Program-made: the position numbers and the translations under genes
Notes under the pieces: generated by a model
The model's input: the letters and a program-made list of their open reading frames with translations, nothing else
What the model was told of the DNA's origin: nothing
Database searches by the model: none
Assembly: GCF_004138325.1 (NCBI RefSeq)
Contig: NZ_SBLB01000004.1
Location: 620,001 to 684,000, forward strand
Direction of reading: 5' to 3'
Length of the DNA stretch: 64,000 nucleotides
Source: Spirosoma sordidisoli
Lineage (GTDB): Bacteria; Bacteroidota; Bacteroidia; Cytophagales; Spirosomataceae
Shown here: positions 39,070 through 46,203 of the stretch, one piece after another
Position numbering within the stretch: position 1 is the first letter of the stretch
How the letters are laid out: every line of letters starts with the position of its first letter

Positions 39070-41241
39070 TCAAGGCATGGGTTTCAGCCCTTCCCACTTC
39101 ACCATCCAGCGTCCGTTTTTAGGGAATCCCGGCGTAGGGGTGGTGTTGCCATCGTAGCCAGCACACATCAGCGCTACGGCCGCCAGCAAACCACCGTTGC
39201 CAGGCAGGTAGAGCGTAAGTCGCTTGTCCTGGTAGTTATGGCCGTTAACCAGGTACGTGTTTTTCGCCACCTCTTTGAACAACGCATCCAGCGCGCGGTC
39301 GGGCTGCCCCAGCCGGGTAGCCGTCATGGCCACCATCGGAAAATCCCAGCCCCAGGTATGATCCCAGTGCCAGACCCGGTCAACGGTATCGTAGGTACGC
39401 TGCATCACCGCCCGGTCGACCACGCCGTTGGCGGGCAGGGTACTCAGCGCGGCCAGCACAGCCGGGTGATCGATGGTATAGCGGCTGTCGGGCGAGTATG
39501 AATCCGTCACGTTCTCGGCCGCCCGGTATACGCCGTCCTGCTGTGGCAAAGGAGCCAGCCCGTCAATGACCCGCTGCCAGTCTGGATTGGGCGGCAGGTT
39601 GAGCCGGGTACGCCAGCGCTGGGCTGCCTGCAGGCCCCATGTCCAGTAGGCCAGTTCGTAAGGTGGGTTCAGGGTCTGGGCCGGGTCGAAGCATTCCTGC
39701 GCCGGAATAATACCCTTCCCCAGATCATAACGGCCCGTTTTGGGGTTCAGGCTGGCGAACGAAGCCATGAAGTCGGCGGTTTCAAAAATCACGGTCCGGT
39801 ATTGTTCCAGAACGGCTTTTGATGGCTGGTTCCGGTAAATTAGTTCGGCCAGGTAGATCGGATGCGGCTGTTGCCAGATCAGGAAAGACCCTACCGATGA
39901 GGCTGTTTCGCCCCCGTTCGGATCGGTCATCTTTTGCCAGCGAACGCCCCGGTACCCCTGTCGGCGGGCTATCTCCCGGGCCCCCGCCAGTGCCCGCTGG
40001 TACCAGCCCATACTTTTTGACAACAGATCGGTACGGCCCCAGAGGGCGTAATGGGCCGAATGCCACCAGTACATTTCCATATGGGGCCTACCATACCAGC
40101 TGTTATAGGTCAGTCCCGTTTCCTGCGGGGGCGAGTCGCCGGCGCATTGTACGCGGGTCAGGTACTGCGACAGCACAACGCGCCGTTCGAGTTCGGCGGC
40201 TCGCGGGTCGGTGCTGCCCGCCAGATCAATGGCCCCACCCGACTGCCAGAACCGCTCCCAGCCCAACCGGCTGCTGGTCTGTACCTCGGTAAAAGTGGGC
40301 AACCGACTGGGTAACGACTCCGCCGAAAACTGCACTACAGCTTCGAAAGCCGACGCTCCTGACGGCTCTATCCTGAAATCATGGCCAGCAGCCGCCCGCA
40401 CCGGCGCAGGCTGGCTCAACCGGGCCGTCACGGAATAGCGGTCCTGATCAAGCTGGCGATGGAACCGTACCGACGTGGGCCCCGGGCGCTCCAGCCGGGT
40501 CTGATGCGCCGATGCGCTGGCGTAGTAAGTCCCTACGTCGGTGAATGCATTAGTCGGGTATGGAAACCGGAGCCGGAGCGAGATTCGTTGCTGCCGAAGT
40601 AGGTCCGACACAACCCGTACGGCTACGATATCCTGCTGAACATGGGCGCAGGTGGTCACGCTGACGGGAGCGCCTTCAACGGTAAACGTACTGCTGATGG
40701 TACCTGTCCACAGATCCAGTTGCTGCCGAACGTTCTTCAGATCACCCAGTTGTGCCGCCTGCCCATCTTTTTTGAGGATAATGAAGCCCAGATTACCCAG
40801 CTGAAGCCGGTGCGGATTTTGCCGAAAGTAGTCGGCGGCCTGCTGATGGCGCCCCGCCTGCCGCCATTGCACAGCATACGGACGTGGCGTGCCGTTGACC
40901 TCGACCGATTGCAGCGTCTCGGTAAACTGATACCTGGCGGGATTAGGAAAGCGGTGCCAGCCCCATTCGGACTGAGTGCCCAGCGGAATACCGCGGGCAT
41001 ACTGCTCGGGAAACGATTGCAGACCGGTAGCATCTACCGTAAACCCAAACCGACCGTTGCCCACCGTTAGCGACCCGAGCGTATCGGGCTGGGTGATCGT
41101 TACCCGATGCCGATCTACCACTGCCCGTCGGTCTATCGGCTGAGCCTGGCCCGCACCGATGTTCCACAGCACGAGCAGCATCTTTAATCCACTCCGCAGA
41201 GGCAACAAAGCCTGTCCATATGGTTTTGATATTAATAGCAT
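39070..41241 (-). CDS. Exported glycoside-hydrolase-like protein, (alpha/alpha)6 type
   Basis: 723 residues from the ATG at 41241. The longer frame back to 41364 runs into the tRNA-derived repeat and should not be coding. The N-terminus has a basic region then LLVLWNIGAGQAQ, a plausible signal peptide. Residues ~40-320 are beta-sandwich-like and the rest an alpha-helical barrel with aromatic, glycan-binding segments (SWYGRPHMEMYWWHSAHYALWGR, HWDHTWGWDFPM). This layout is that of GH65/GH95-type six-hairpin enzymes. I cannot assign substrate or catalytic acid with certainty. A lone gene, no SusCD pair nearby. Confidence 0.75.
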   Translation of the reverse strand: MLLISKPYGQALLPLRSGLKMLLVLWNIGAGQAQPIDRRAVVDRHRVTITQPDTLGSLTVGNGRFGFTVDATGLQSFPEQYARGIPLGTQSEWGWHRFPNPARYQFTETLQSVEVNGTPRPYAVQWRQAGRHQQAADYFRQNPHRLQLGNLGFIILKKDGQAAQLGDLKNVRQQLDLWTGTISSTFTVEGAPVSVTTCAHVQQDIVAVRVVSDLLRQQRISLRLRFPYPTNAFTDVGTYYASASAHQTRLERPGPTSVRFHRQLDQDRYSVTARLSQPAPVRAAAGHDFRIEPSGASAFEAVVQFSAESLPSRLPTFTEVQTSSRLGWERFWQSGGAIDLAGSTDPRAAELERRVVLSQYLTRVQCAGDSPPQETGLTYNSWYGRPHMEMYWWHSAHYALWGRTDLLSKSMGWYQRALAGAREIARRQGYRGVRWQKMTDPNGGETASSVGSFLIWQQPHPIYLAELIYRNQPSKAVLEQYRTVIFETADFMASFASLNPKTGRYDLGKGIIPAQECFDPAQTLNPPYELAYWTWGLQAAQRWRTRLNLPPNPDWQRVIDGLAPLPQQDGVYRAAENVTDSYSPDSRYTIDHPAVLAALSTLPANGVVDRAVMQRTYDTVDRVWHWDHTWGWDFPMVAMTATRLGQPDRALDALFKEVAKNTYLVNGHNYQDKRLTLYLPGNGGLLAAVALMCAGYDGNTTPTPGFPKNGRWMVKWEGLKPMP

Positions 41242-41355
41242 GCGATCCAGTTTCCCCGAATTTTCTCGATAGAGATGAATCCCTGTATCGATTGGGGGAT
41301 AGCCATAGATAAAGAAGCGTTCCGGCGCATCTACTTGCGTCCCGGCAAGGCCGGG

Positions 41356-41425
41356 CATAAACACAAAAGCCGCTGATGTCAGCGGCTCTGTTTGTTTCTT
41401 ACCCTTTAGAGGTACCAGGAGCGGG
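41356..41425 (-). repeat. Distal direct repeat, putative attachment site with tRNA-Leu 3' fragment
   Basis: The first 45 bases are identical to 42775-42819, and the last 17 (gaggtaccaggagcggg) are identical to the T-arm/acceptor end of tRNA-Leu at 42830-42846. The middle differs by a few substitutions and a 2-nt gap. A GC palindrome (cccggcaaggccggg, 41341-41355) abuts the repeat. Confidence 0.75.
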
Positions 41426-41495
41426 TACGTTGATTCTTTTCAAATTGAATTTTTATGTTGCGATAATTCTCCAGAGTATTTTGTAATAGCTTTGC

Positions 41496-42392
41496 TTACT
41501 GCCAAAGCGGTTCATTGTCCCAACCGGCTTCAAAACCCATTGCATTTTTATCCACTTCTGGGTAGTTATGAAATAGAGCAGACAGTTTCTGCAAAAAACG
41601 ATGATTGGGATTCACCGTTGACAACAAGAAAAGAATCATAGATAGGGCGAAATATGTCCGGTTATTGCTCACTAACGGGTTTATCAACCAAGGTTTGCGG
41701 GGGTTTTTGGGAATACGAGGTTGAATACTCATTACTCGATTCCACAACCGGCTATGATGAGCACATACGTTACGTAGGTAGACGATACAATGAAGCCATG
41801 AAGCAAACGTACCATCATCAAGCCCAAAATAGCTCGCGATTTGTCTCTTCTCTATAGTTGTATTCAAATTCTTGTATAACATAGATAGCGAACCGAATGA
41901 AGCAACTTCCAACATCATCCAGCTCGGCGGCAACGGATCGTTATATTTCTGCCGGAACGCTCTTATAAATTCTTCATCGCTACGACTATATTCGGCCATT
42001 AGGCTACTAATAGTTCTTGTGTGGCTGGCCGTATCGGTAAACAAAGTTGTATCTGTGAACCAGAAAGGGCCAAACCTATGTGAGAGCACATAAATCATGT
42101 GTGCTCGTATAGCCACCTCTATTTTTTCCAACTCGGCCAACACTAGTTTTCGTAGCTCCCGGTCAAAGCAATACAGCCGAAAACCTGTTTCAAACGTGGC
42201 TCCCGGCTTAAAGCGATGAGTTTGCTTATTATCTAAAAGAGGATACCAATAGCCGCTCAGTCGGTAATAGCTAACCTGAGCCAACAAATGAAGGGCTTTA
42301 ACGTCGTCATGAACGATTAAACCTCTTCCTTTAAGTCGATTAAGTTGATCCTGATAAGTGAGAGCAGGCTTGCGATAAGGGACTTTACTCAT
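41496..42392 (-). CDS. Abi_2 (AbiD/AbiF-type) HEPN protein, candidate abortive-infection RNase
   Basis: 298 residues matching the Abi_2 family along its length: YQDQLNRLKGRGLIVHD near the start, LAQVSYYRLSGYWYPLL (~35-51), FDRELRKLVLAELEKIEVAIRAHM (~75-98), and PPSWMMLEVASFGSLSMLY. The HEPN RNase motif R-x4-H is intact in LRNVCAHHSRLWNR (~207-220). AbiF-type proteins act in phage defence or as RNA-cleaving toxins and have been reported with adjacent structured RNAs and as relatives of Cas13. Context fits: the only protein in a tRNA-anchored islet, with its own TTG-19-TAACTTTG promoter and a hairpin-plus-T-run directly before the ATG. Target and partner are unknown. Confidence 0.88.
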   Translation of the reverse strand: MSKVPYRKPALTYQDQLNRLKGRGLIVHDDVKALHLLAQVSYYRLSGYWYPLLDNKQTHRFKPGATFETGFRLYCFDRELRKLVLAELEKIEVAIRAHMIYVLSHRFGPFWFTDTTLFTDTASHTRTISSLMAEYSRSDEEFIRAFRQKYNDPLPPSWMMLEVASFGSLSMLYKNLNTTIEKRQIASYFGLDDGTFASWLHCIVYLRNVCAHHSRLWNRVMSIQPRIPKNPRKPWLINPLVSNNRTYFALSMILFLLSTVNPNHRFLQKLSALFHNYPEVDKNAMGFEAGWDNEPLWQ

Positions 42393-42397
42393 GCCCT

Positions 42398-42450
42398 AAA
42401 AATAGAAAGCTCACCCTAAGCGCGCTGTTCTAACGGGAAGCGGGGTGAGC
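42398..42450 (-). terminator. Terminator/attenuator hairpin directly upstream of abi
   Basis: On the minus strand: stem gctcaccc/gggtgagc (42443-42450, 42409-42416) followed by tttctattttt, ending 6 bp before the abi ATG. It would end the upstream non-coding transcript and limit readthrough into abi, or regulate abi if the hairpin is opened. Confidence 0.65.
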
Positions 42451-42735
42451 ATGTTGATGCAAAGTTAATATATACATTACCATTAGCAAAAGATCCCATC
42501 TCTTTTGTTCAATGACCTCAGTGGATAGTACTACCGGGCCTTGAACGAAATGTTATTGCCTTCAAACTTCGGTTAGGCGTTGGCAAAGCTCACACAGTCT
42601 TTTGTCAGTTCATTCCAATCGGTGTTTTCTCTACCTTGAGAAAGATGAACGCTTTTTTGTCCAACTGCTAATCTTCCTGCATAAGTGCGTGCGTATAGTT
42701 AGTCGCAATAGCTCAAAATAACCTAAATACCAAGG
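42403..42735 (-). ncRNA. Candidate structured non-coding RNA upstream of abi
   Basis: About 330 nt without an ORF, between a perfect -7 box (42742-42749) and an intrinsic terminator (42398-42450). Local hairpins: tttctc/gagaaa (42626-42643), and tttgttcaa/ttgaacgaa around 42503-42549 enclosing a near-palindrome (ggatagtactacc). Proposed by analogy with AbiF loci that carry an RNA partner; no covariance evidence. Confidence 0.35.
42460..42489 (-). promoter_or_regulatory. abi promoter
   Basis: On the minus strand TTG (42487-42489), 19-bp spacer, TAACTTTG (42460-42467): a textbook Bacteroidetes promoter. The predicted start near 42453 coincides with the 5' base of the hairpin at 42409-42450. 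Confidence 0.6.
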
Positions 42736-42741
42736 AAGATA

Positions 42742-42749
42742 CAAAGGTA
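42742..42749 (-). promoter_or_regulatory. Putative -7 box of the non-coding transcript
   Basis: TACCTTTG on the minus strand, perfect TAnnTTTG, 26 bp inside the tRNA-proximal repeat. No clear -33 TTG. Confidence 0.4.
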
Positions 42750-42774
42750 AGCGGCCCCTGTGTTGGTGTACCTA

Positions 42775-42846
42775 CATAAACACAAAAGCCGCTGATGTCA
42801 GCGGCTCTGTTTGTTTCTTCCCCTTTCGGGAGGTACCAGGAGCGGG
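42775..42846 (-). repeat. tRNA-proximal direct repeat, putative attachment site
   Basis: Contains the tRNA-Leu 3' end (42834-42846) and the terminator behind it. Paired with 41356-41425. Confidence 0.75.
42784..42808 (-). terminator. tRNA-Leu terminator
   Basis: On the minus strand: stem gccgctga/tcagcggc (42798-42805, 42788-42795) with a 2-nt core loop, then TTTTGTGTTT. The same hairpin is present in the distal repeat. Confidence 0.75.
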
Positions 42847-42918
42847 AGTCGAACCCGCACGGGCTTGTGGCCCACAGGATTTTAAGTCCGGCGTGTCTAC
42901 CGATTCCACCATCCCGGC
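42834..42918 (-). tRNA. tRNA-Leu(UAA)
   Basis: 85 nt, long variable arm as expected for Leu. The acceptor gccggga pairs with tcctggt (G-U at 1:72 and 4:69). The D arm has ggtagaca, the anticodon loop is cttaaaa giving UAA, and the T arm is gcgggttcgactcccgc. The discriminator is A. CCA is not fully encoded (acct follows). Confidence 0.93.
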
Positions 42919-42924
42919 ATTTAC

Positions 42925-42954
42925 GAAAAAAGCACCGTTGGTCGGTGCCTTTTT
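42925..42954 (-). terminator. Terminator between tRNA-Gly and tRNA-Leu
   Basis: Stem gcaccg/cggtgc (42932-42937, 42943-42948) with T runs on both strands. It should separate the two tRNA transcripts, implying an own promoter for tRNA-Leu. Confidence 0.65.
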
Positions 42955-42956
42955 CG

Positions 42957-43032
42957 TGGAGCGAAAGACGGGGTTCGAACCCGCGACCTCGACCTTGGCA
43001 AGGTCGCGCTCTACCAGCTGAGCTACTTTCGC
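42957..43032 (-). tRNA. tRNA-Gly(GCC)
   Basis: 76 nt including an encoded CCA (42957-42959). Acceptor gcgaaag/ctttcgc, D arm gctcagctggtagagc, anticodon loop ttgccaa giving GCC, T arm cgggttcgaaccccg, discriminator U. Confidence 0.95.
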
Positions 43033-43163
43033 GTATTATAATTTTGCAATTCCCAGTATGTCGGCGAATTGTGGATGCAAAATTAGCGCTATTTCGACGC
43101 TTGTCAAGTCTTAGACCCAAAAAAATTTACATCTACCTCACGTCGATCGGGTCGAAAAACTGA

Positions 43164-44027
43164 TTACGAATGGGTTAGGGCGATCAGCAGAATGAAAAAA
43201 CTGTTCAGACACACGCCCGATATCCACATCATGCGCATCGTATGGCGGTAATCGGCCAGGCCCGGGTTATGCCACACCCGCCAGAACCAGCGCAGGAAGT
43301 ACAGGACCGCCGGCAACAGAAATACCAAATAGAGCCAGAAGTAATAACCGTCCTGAAAGTAGACGTAAAAGGCCAGCAACGACAGACCATACATCAACAC
43401 GGCACAGATAAATGTGCCCCGAACACCGAGCAGCAGGCTGAGCGTCCGGTCGCCCCGGCGCGCATCTTCGTGGTGCTGGTAGACCTGCGTAACCGGATAC
43501 AGCGCCATCAGATTCAGCACGCCCAGCAATCCGCCCAGCAACAGCCGGGGTTCCAGTACCGCCGACAGCGGCAGGTTATTGATCGACACATAGGTCATGA
43601 CATAGGTGATCCCGCCCTGCAACCCGCTGATGAGTAGCCAGCTGAAGATCGGGTACTTTTTGAGCCGGATGCGGTCGTGGCTATACGCTTTGGTGATAAA
43701 GCCGTAGACAAGCAGATAGACGACAAAGGCCCAGTTGACAAAAGCACCCAGAAGCAACGCAACGACATCGAGCACCCACGAGAGCCAGTACAGGCTGCTG
43801 GTAACGGGCGGGGGCGATTCAAGTCCGCCAATGGGCCCTTCGTCTTTATCGAAATAGCTGTTATAGGCGTTGCTGGCCGGGTACAGCAGCAGATGAATGA
43901 TCAGTCCTACGGCAACGATACGACCCAGGTGGAAGGTGGGCGACTGACTGACGGCGAACCAGAAGATGGGCAGCAGAAAAAACGAGAAAGGTACCCGCAG
44001 GTGCAGCCACAGGGTTCGGGCGTTCAT
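43164..44027 (-). CDS. UbiA-family prenyltransferase
   Basis: 287-residue integral membrane protein with about eight to nine helices. The first Mg/prenyl-diphosphate motif is NAYNSYFDKDEG (Asn53-Asp60, the N-x-x-x-D type) and the second YQHHEDARRGDRTLS (~190-205). UbiA enzymes transfer isoprenoid chains to aromatic acceptors at the membrane. The type III polyketide synthase gene starts 114 bp away on the other strand, so a shared promoter region and a prenylated polyketide product are plausible. It lacks neighbours of menaquinone synthesis, so a MenA role is less likely. Confidence 0.9.
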   Translation of the reverse strand: MNARTLWLHLRVPFSFFLLPIFWFAVSQSPTFHLGRIVAVGLIIHLLLYPASNAYNSYFDKDEGPIGGLESPPPVTSSLYWLSWVLDVVALLLGAFVNWAFVVYLLVYGFITKAYSHDRIRLKKYPIFSWLLISGLQGGITYVMTYVSINNLPLSAVLEPRLLLGGLLGVLNLMALYPVTQVYQHHEDARRGDRTLSLLLGVRGTFICAVLMYGLSLLAFYVYFQDGYYFWLYLVFLLPAVLYFLRWFWRVWHNPGLADYRHTMRMMWISGVCLNSFFILLIALTHS

Positions 44028-44141
44028 GGCTTTTTGGTTAAAGTGCGCTCAATTTAAAGAACTTTCAGCTCAACGCGCAGTTATACGAGAACCCAGTTTT
44101 GTTCATACGTTTAGCCTCCGTACTGGCGGAGCACCCACTCT

Positions 44142-45359
44142 ATGAGACAGCATCGCAGCGGCTATATCAATAGCATCGGCACCGCCGTACCCGCCTATTC
44201 ATCGACCCAACAGAAAGCGGCTGAGTTTATGGCCGATGTGCTGCAACTCGACGAGCGTGACAGCCGACGGCTTATGGCTCTTTATCGCCATACGCGTATC
44301 GACCAGCGCCATACCGTACTGGCCGATTACGTTCGGCCCAAAGACGAGTTTACCTTTTATGCCAACACGCCCGGTATGGAGCCGTTTCCGACGGTGAGTC
44401 AGCGGATGGGCGTATATCGGCAGGAGGCTGTTCCCCTGGCCCTGAAAGCCATTCAGGATTGCTTTGCCAACTATGCCGACTTCGATCCGCAGACCATTAC
44501 GCACCTGATCACGGTCAGCTGTACGGGCCTGTATGCACCAGGTCCCGACATCGAGATTATCGAAGCACTGGGCCTGCCGAATACCACCCAGAGGCTCGCC
44601 ATCAATTTTATGGGCTGTTACGGAGCCTTTAACGGGCTGAAAGCAGCCGATGCCATTGTGCGGTCCGATGCCGACGCGCGGGTACTGGTGGTGTGCGTAG
44701 AGCTGTGTACGATTCACTTCCAGAAAAAAACCGAAACCGACCACCTGCTTTCCAACGCGCTCTTTGCCGACGGCTCGGCCGCGGTGCTGGTAGAGAGCCG
44801 ACCTCGGCCCGAGCAGTCGTTCCGGCTGCGGTCGTTCTACTGCGACCTGCTCCCCGAAGGGAAACACGCTATGGCCTGGCACGTGAGCGACTTCGGCTTT
44901 GAGATGACACTCACCGCCGAAGTACCGACGTTTATCCAGCAGGGGATTGGTCAGCTGATGGAGCGCCTGCTCGACCAGTGCGGCCTGACCCTCGATGATA
45001 TTGGCCACTACGCCCTCCATCCTGGCGGCCGGCGGATTCTGGAAGTTATCGAAGGGCAGCTGGGCATAACCCCCTTCGACAACCGCCACGCCTACGAGGT
45101 GCTGCGCCAGAACGGGAATATGTCGTCGGCCACGGTTCTGTTCGTGCTGAAAGAGGTATGGAACAAGCTGCAGCGCCGGCAACTGACCGAACCGGCGTCG
45201 GCCGACGAGACGGAACCTACGCTGTCTCAACCCGATAACATACTGAGCTGTGCGTTTGGCCCCGGCCTGACCCTCGAAGCGATGGTACTGGAAGTAGTTA
45301 CGGACGCACCGGTCTACGCTACGACAGCACCTTCCAGCGCATCAGCCCGAGTTTTGTGA
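44142..45359 (+). CDS. Type III polyketide synthase (chalcone/stilbene synthase-like)
   Basis: 405 residues. The catalytic triad is complete: Cys159 in FMGCYGAFNGL, His293 in HYALHPGGRRILE and Asn326 in NGNMSSATV. A thiolase-like N-terminal half (VSCTGLYAPGPDIEI) precedes it. The enzyme extends an acyl-CoA with malonyl-CoA and cyclises it, typically giving alkyl-resorcinols, pyrones or related phenols in bacteria. It is divergent from a UbiA prenyltransferase. Its 3' end overlaps the convergent glycosyltransferase gene by 41 bp. The last ~20 residues (TDAPVYATTAPSSASARVL) lie in the overlap and are poorly conserved. Confidence 0.93.
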   Translation: MRQHRSGYINSIGTAVPAYSSTQQKAAEFMADVLQLDERDSRRLMALYRHTRIDQRHTVLADYVRPKDEFTFYANTPGMEPFPTVSQRMGVYRQEAVPLALKAIQDCFANYADFDPQTITHLITVSCTGLYAPGPDIEIIEALGLPNTTQRLAINFMGCYGAFNGLKAADAIVRSDADARVLVVCVELCTIHFQKKTETDHLLSNALFADGSAAVLVESRPRPEQSFRLRSFYCDLLPEGKHAMAWHVSDFGFEMTLTAEVPTFIQQGIGQLMERLLDQCGLTLDDIGHYALHPGGRRILEVIEGQLGITPFDNRHAYEVLRQNGNMSSATVLFVLKEVWNKLQRRQLTEPASADETEPTLSQPDNILSCAFGPGLTLEAMVLEVVTDAPVYATTAPSSASARVL

Positions 45360-46059
45360 GCATGTAGAAGAGCGAGGTGCGCAGTACACCCAGGCCATAG
45401 ATCGAGGAGCGCCGGAAATTGATGGACGATGCTTCTTCGAAATACTTGGTGGGGCAGGTCACCTCGCCAATATCGAAGCCTTTGTAGAAAATCTGCGCAA
45501 TCATCTCGTTGTCGAAGATGAAGTCGTCGGAATTGTGAGTGAAGTCGAGGCTGCGCAACACCTCGCCCGAGAACGCCCGGTAGCCGGTGTGATACTCCGA
45601 CAGTTTCTGGTTCATGAGCAGGTTCTGCGTGAACGTCAGAAAGCGGTTGGCAATGTATTTATACATAGGCATTCCCCCTTTGAGAGCGCCTTTCCCCAAA
45701 ATTCGGGAGCCAAACACAACCGGGTAAAGCCCATTGCCAATGATGGTAATCATAGCAGGCAGTAAGAGGGGCGTATACTGGTAATCAGGGTGCAGCATAA
45801 TAACGATGTCGGCTCCCAGCTCCAGTGCCTGTGCATAGCATGTCTTCTGGTTACCACCATAGCCTTTATTCCGATCATGCCGGATAACATGCCGGATCCC
45901 CAGCTTACGGGCAACCTCAACGGTATTATCCGGACTGGCGTCATCAACCAGAATGACGTCATCAACCAGATCGAATGGAATTTCACGGTAGGTACGCTCC
46001 AGCGTGAGGGCAGCCCGGTAGGCGGGCATCACTACAACGACTTTTTTACTATTAAACAT
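45319..46059 (-). CDS. Family 2 glycosyltransferase, dolichyl-phosphate-mannose-synthase-like
   Basis: 246 residues, GT-A fold: VVVVMPAYRAALTLERTY at the start, nucleotide-binding ILVDDASPDNT, and the acidic D-x-D-like segment VIMLHPDYQY (~95). The end (ILGKGALKGGMPMYKYIANR, then SSINFRRSSIYGLGVL) resembles cytosolic DPM1-like enzymes that move sugars to polyprenyl phosphate. No C-terminal membrane anchor beyond a weak hydrophobic stretch. Tail-to-tail overlap with the polyketide synthase suggests compaction rather than shared function. Confidence 0.9.
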   Translation of the reverse strand: MFNSKKVVVVMPAYRAALTLERTYREIPFDLVDDVILVDDASPDNTVEVARKLGIRHVIRHDRNKGYGGNQKTCYAQALELGADIVIMLHPDYQYTPLLLPAMITIIGNGLYPVVFGSRILGKGALKGGMPMYKYIANRFLTFTQNLLMNQKLSEYHTGYRAFSGEVLRSLDFTHNSDDFIFDNEMIAQIFYKGFDIGEVTCPTKYFEEASSINFRRSSIYGLGVLRTSLFYMLTKLGLMRWKVLS

Positions 46060-46203
46060 GGGTCAAAACTAAGGCCTAAGACTCACTAAGCCAATATTAT
46101 GCCGAACCAAGCGAAACCATTCGGCGTATTGATTATAGTTTTACCGAATTAAACTAACTTTTCCGGCAGGACAGGGTTAGACTGATGTTCTTGCCGATAT
46201 GCT

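Larger units (their letters stand above)
41356..42846. mobile_element. tRNA-Leu-bounded Abi islet
   Basis: A 1.5-kb segment bounded by direct repeats (41356-41425, 42775-42846) that each carry the last 13-15 bases of tRNA-Leu and its terminator. It holds only the abi gene and ~340 bp of structured non-coding DNA, and looks lower in GC than the flanks. Geometry fits site-specific insertion into a tRNA 3' end: intact tRNA at one side, a 3' fragment in the same orientation at the other. There is no integrase, so it would be mobilised in trans or be a remnant. A decayed duplication of tRNA-Leu is the alternative. Confidence 0.6.

Noticed and set aside
41242-41364. N-terminal extension of the glycoside-hydrolase-like frame
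   Set aside because: The extra ~41 residues begin in the tRNA-derived repeat and precede a usable signal peptide at 41241.
42713-43163. Frames of 135 and 122 codons over the tRNA genes
   Set aside because: Both run straight through tRNA-Leu, tRNA-Gly and their terminators; artefacts of tRNA sequence.
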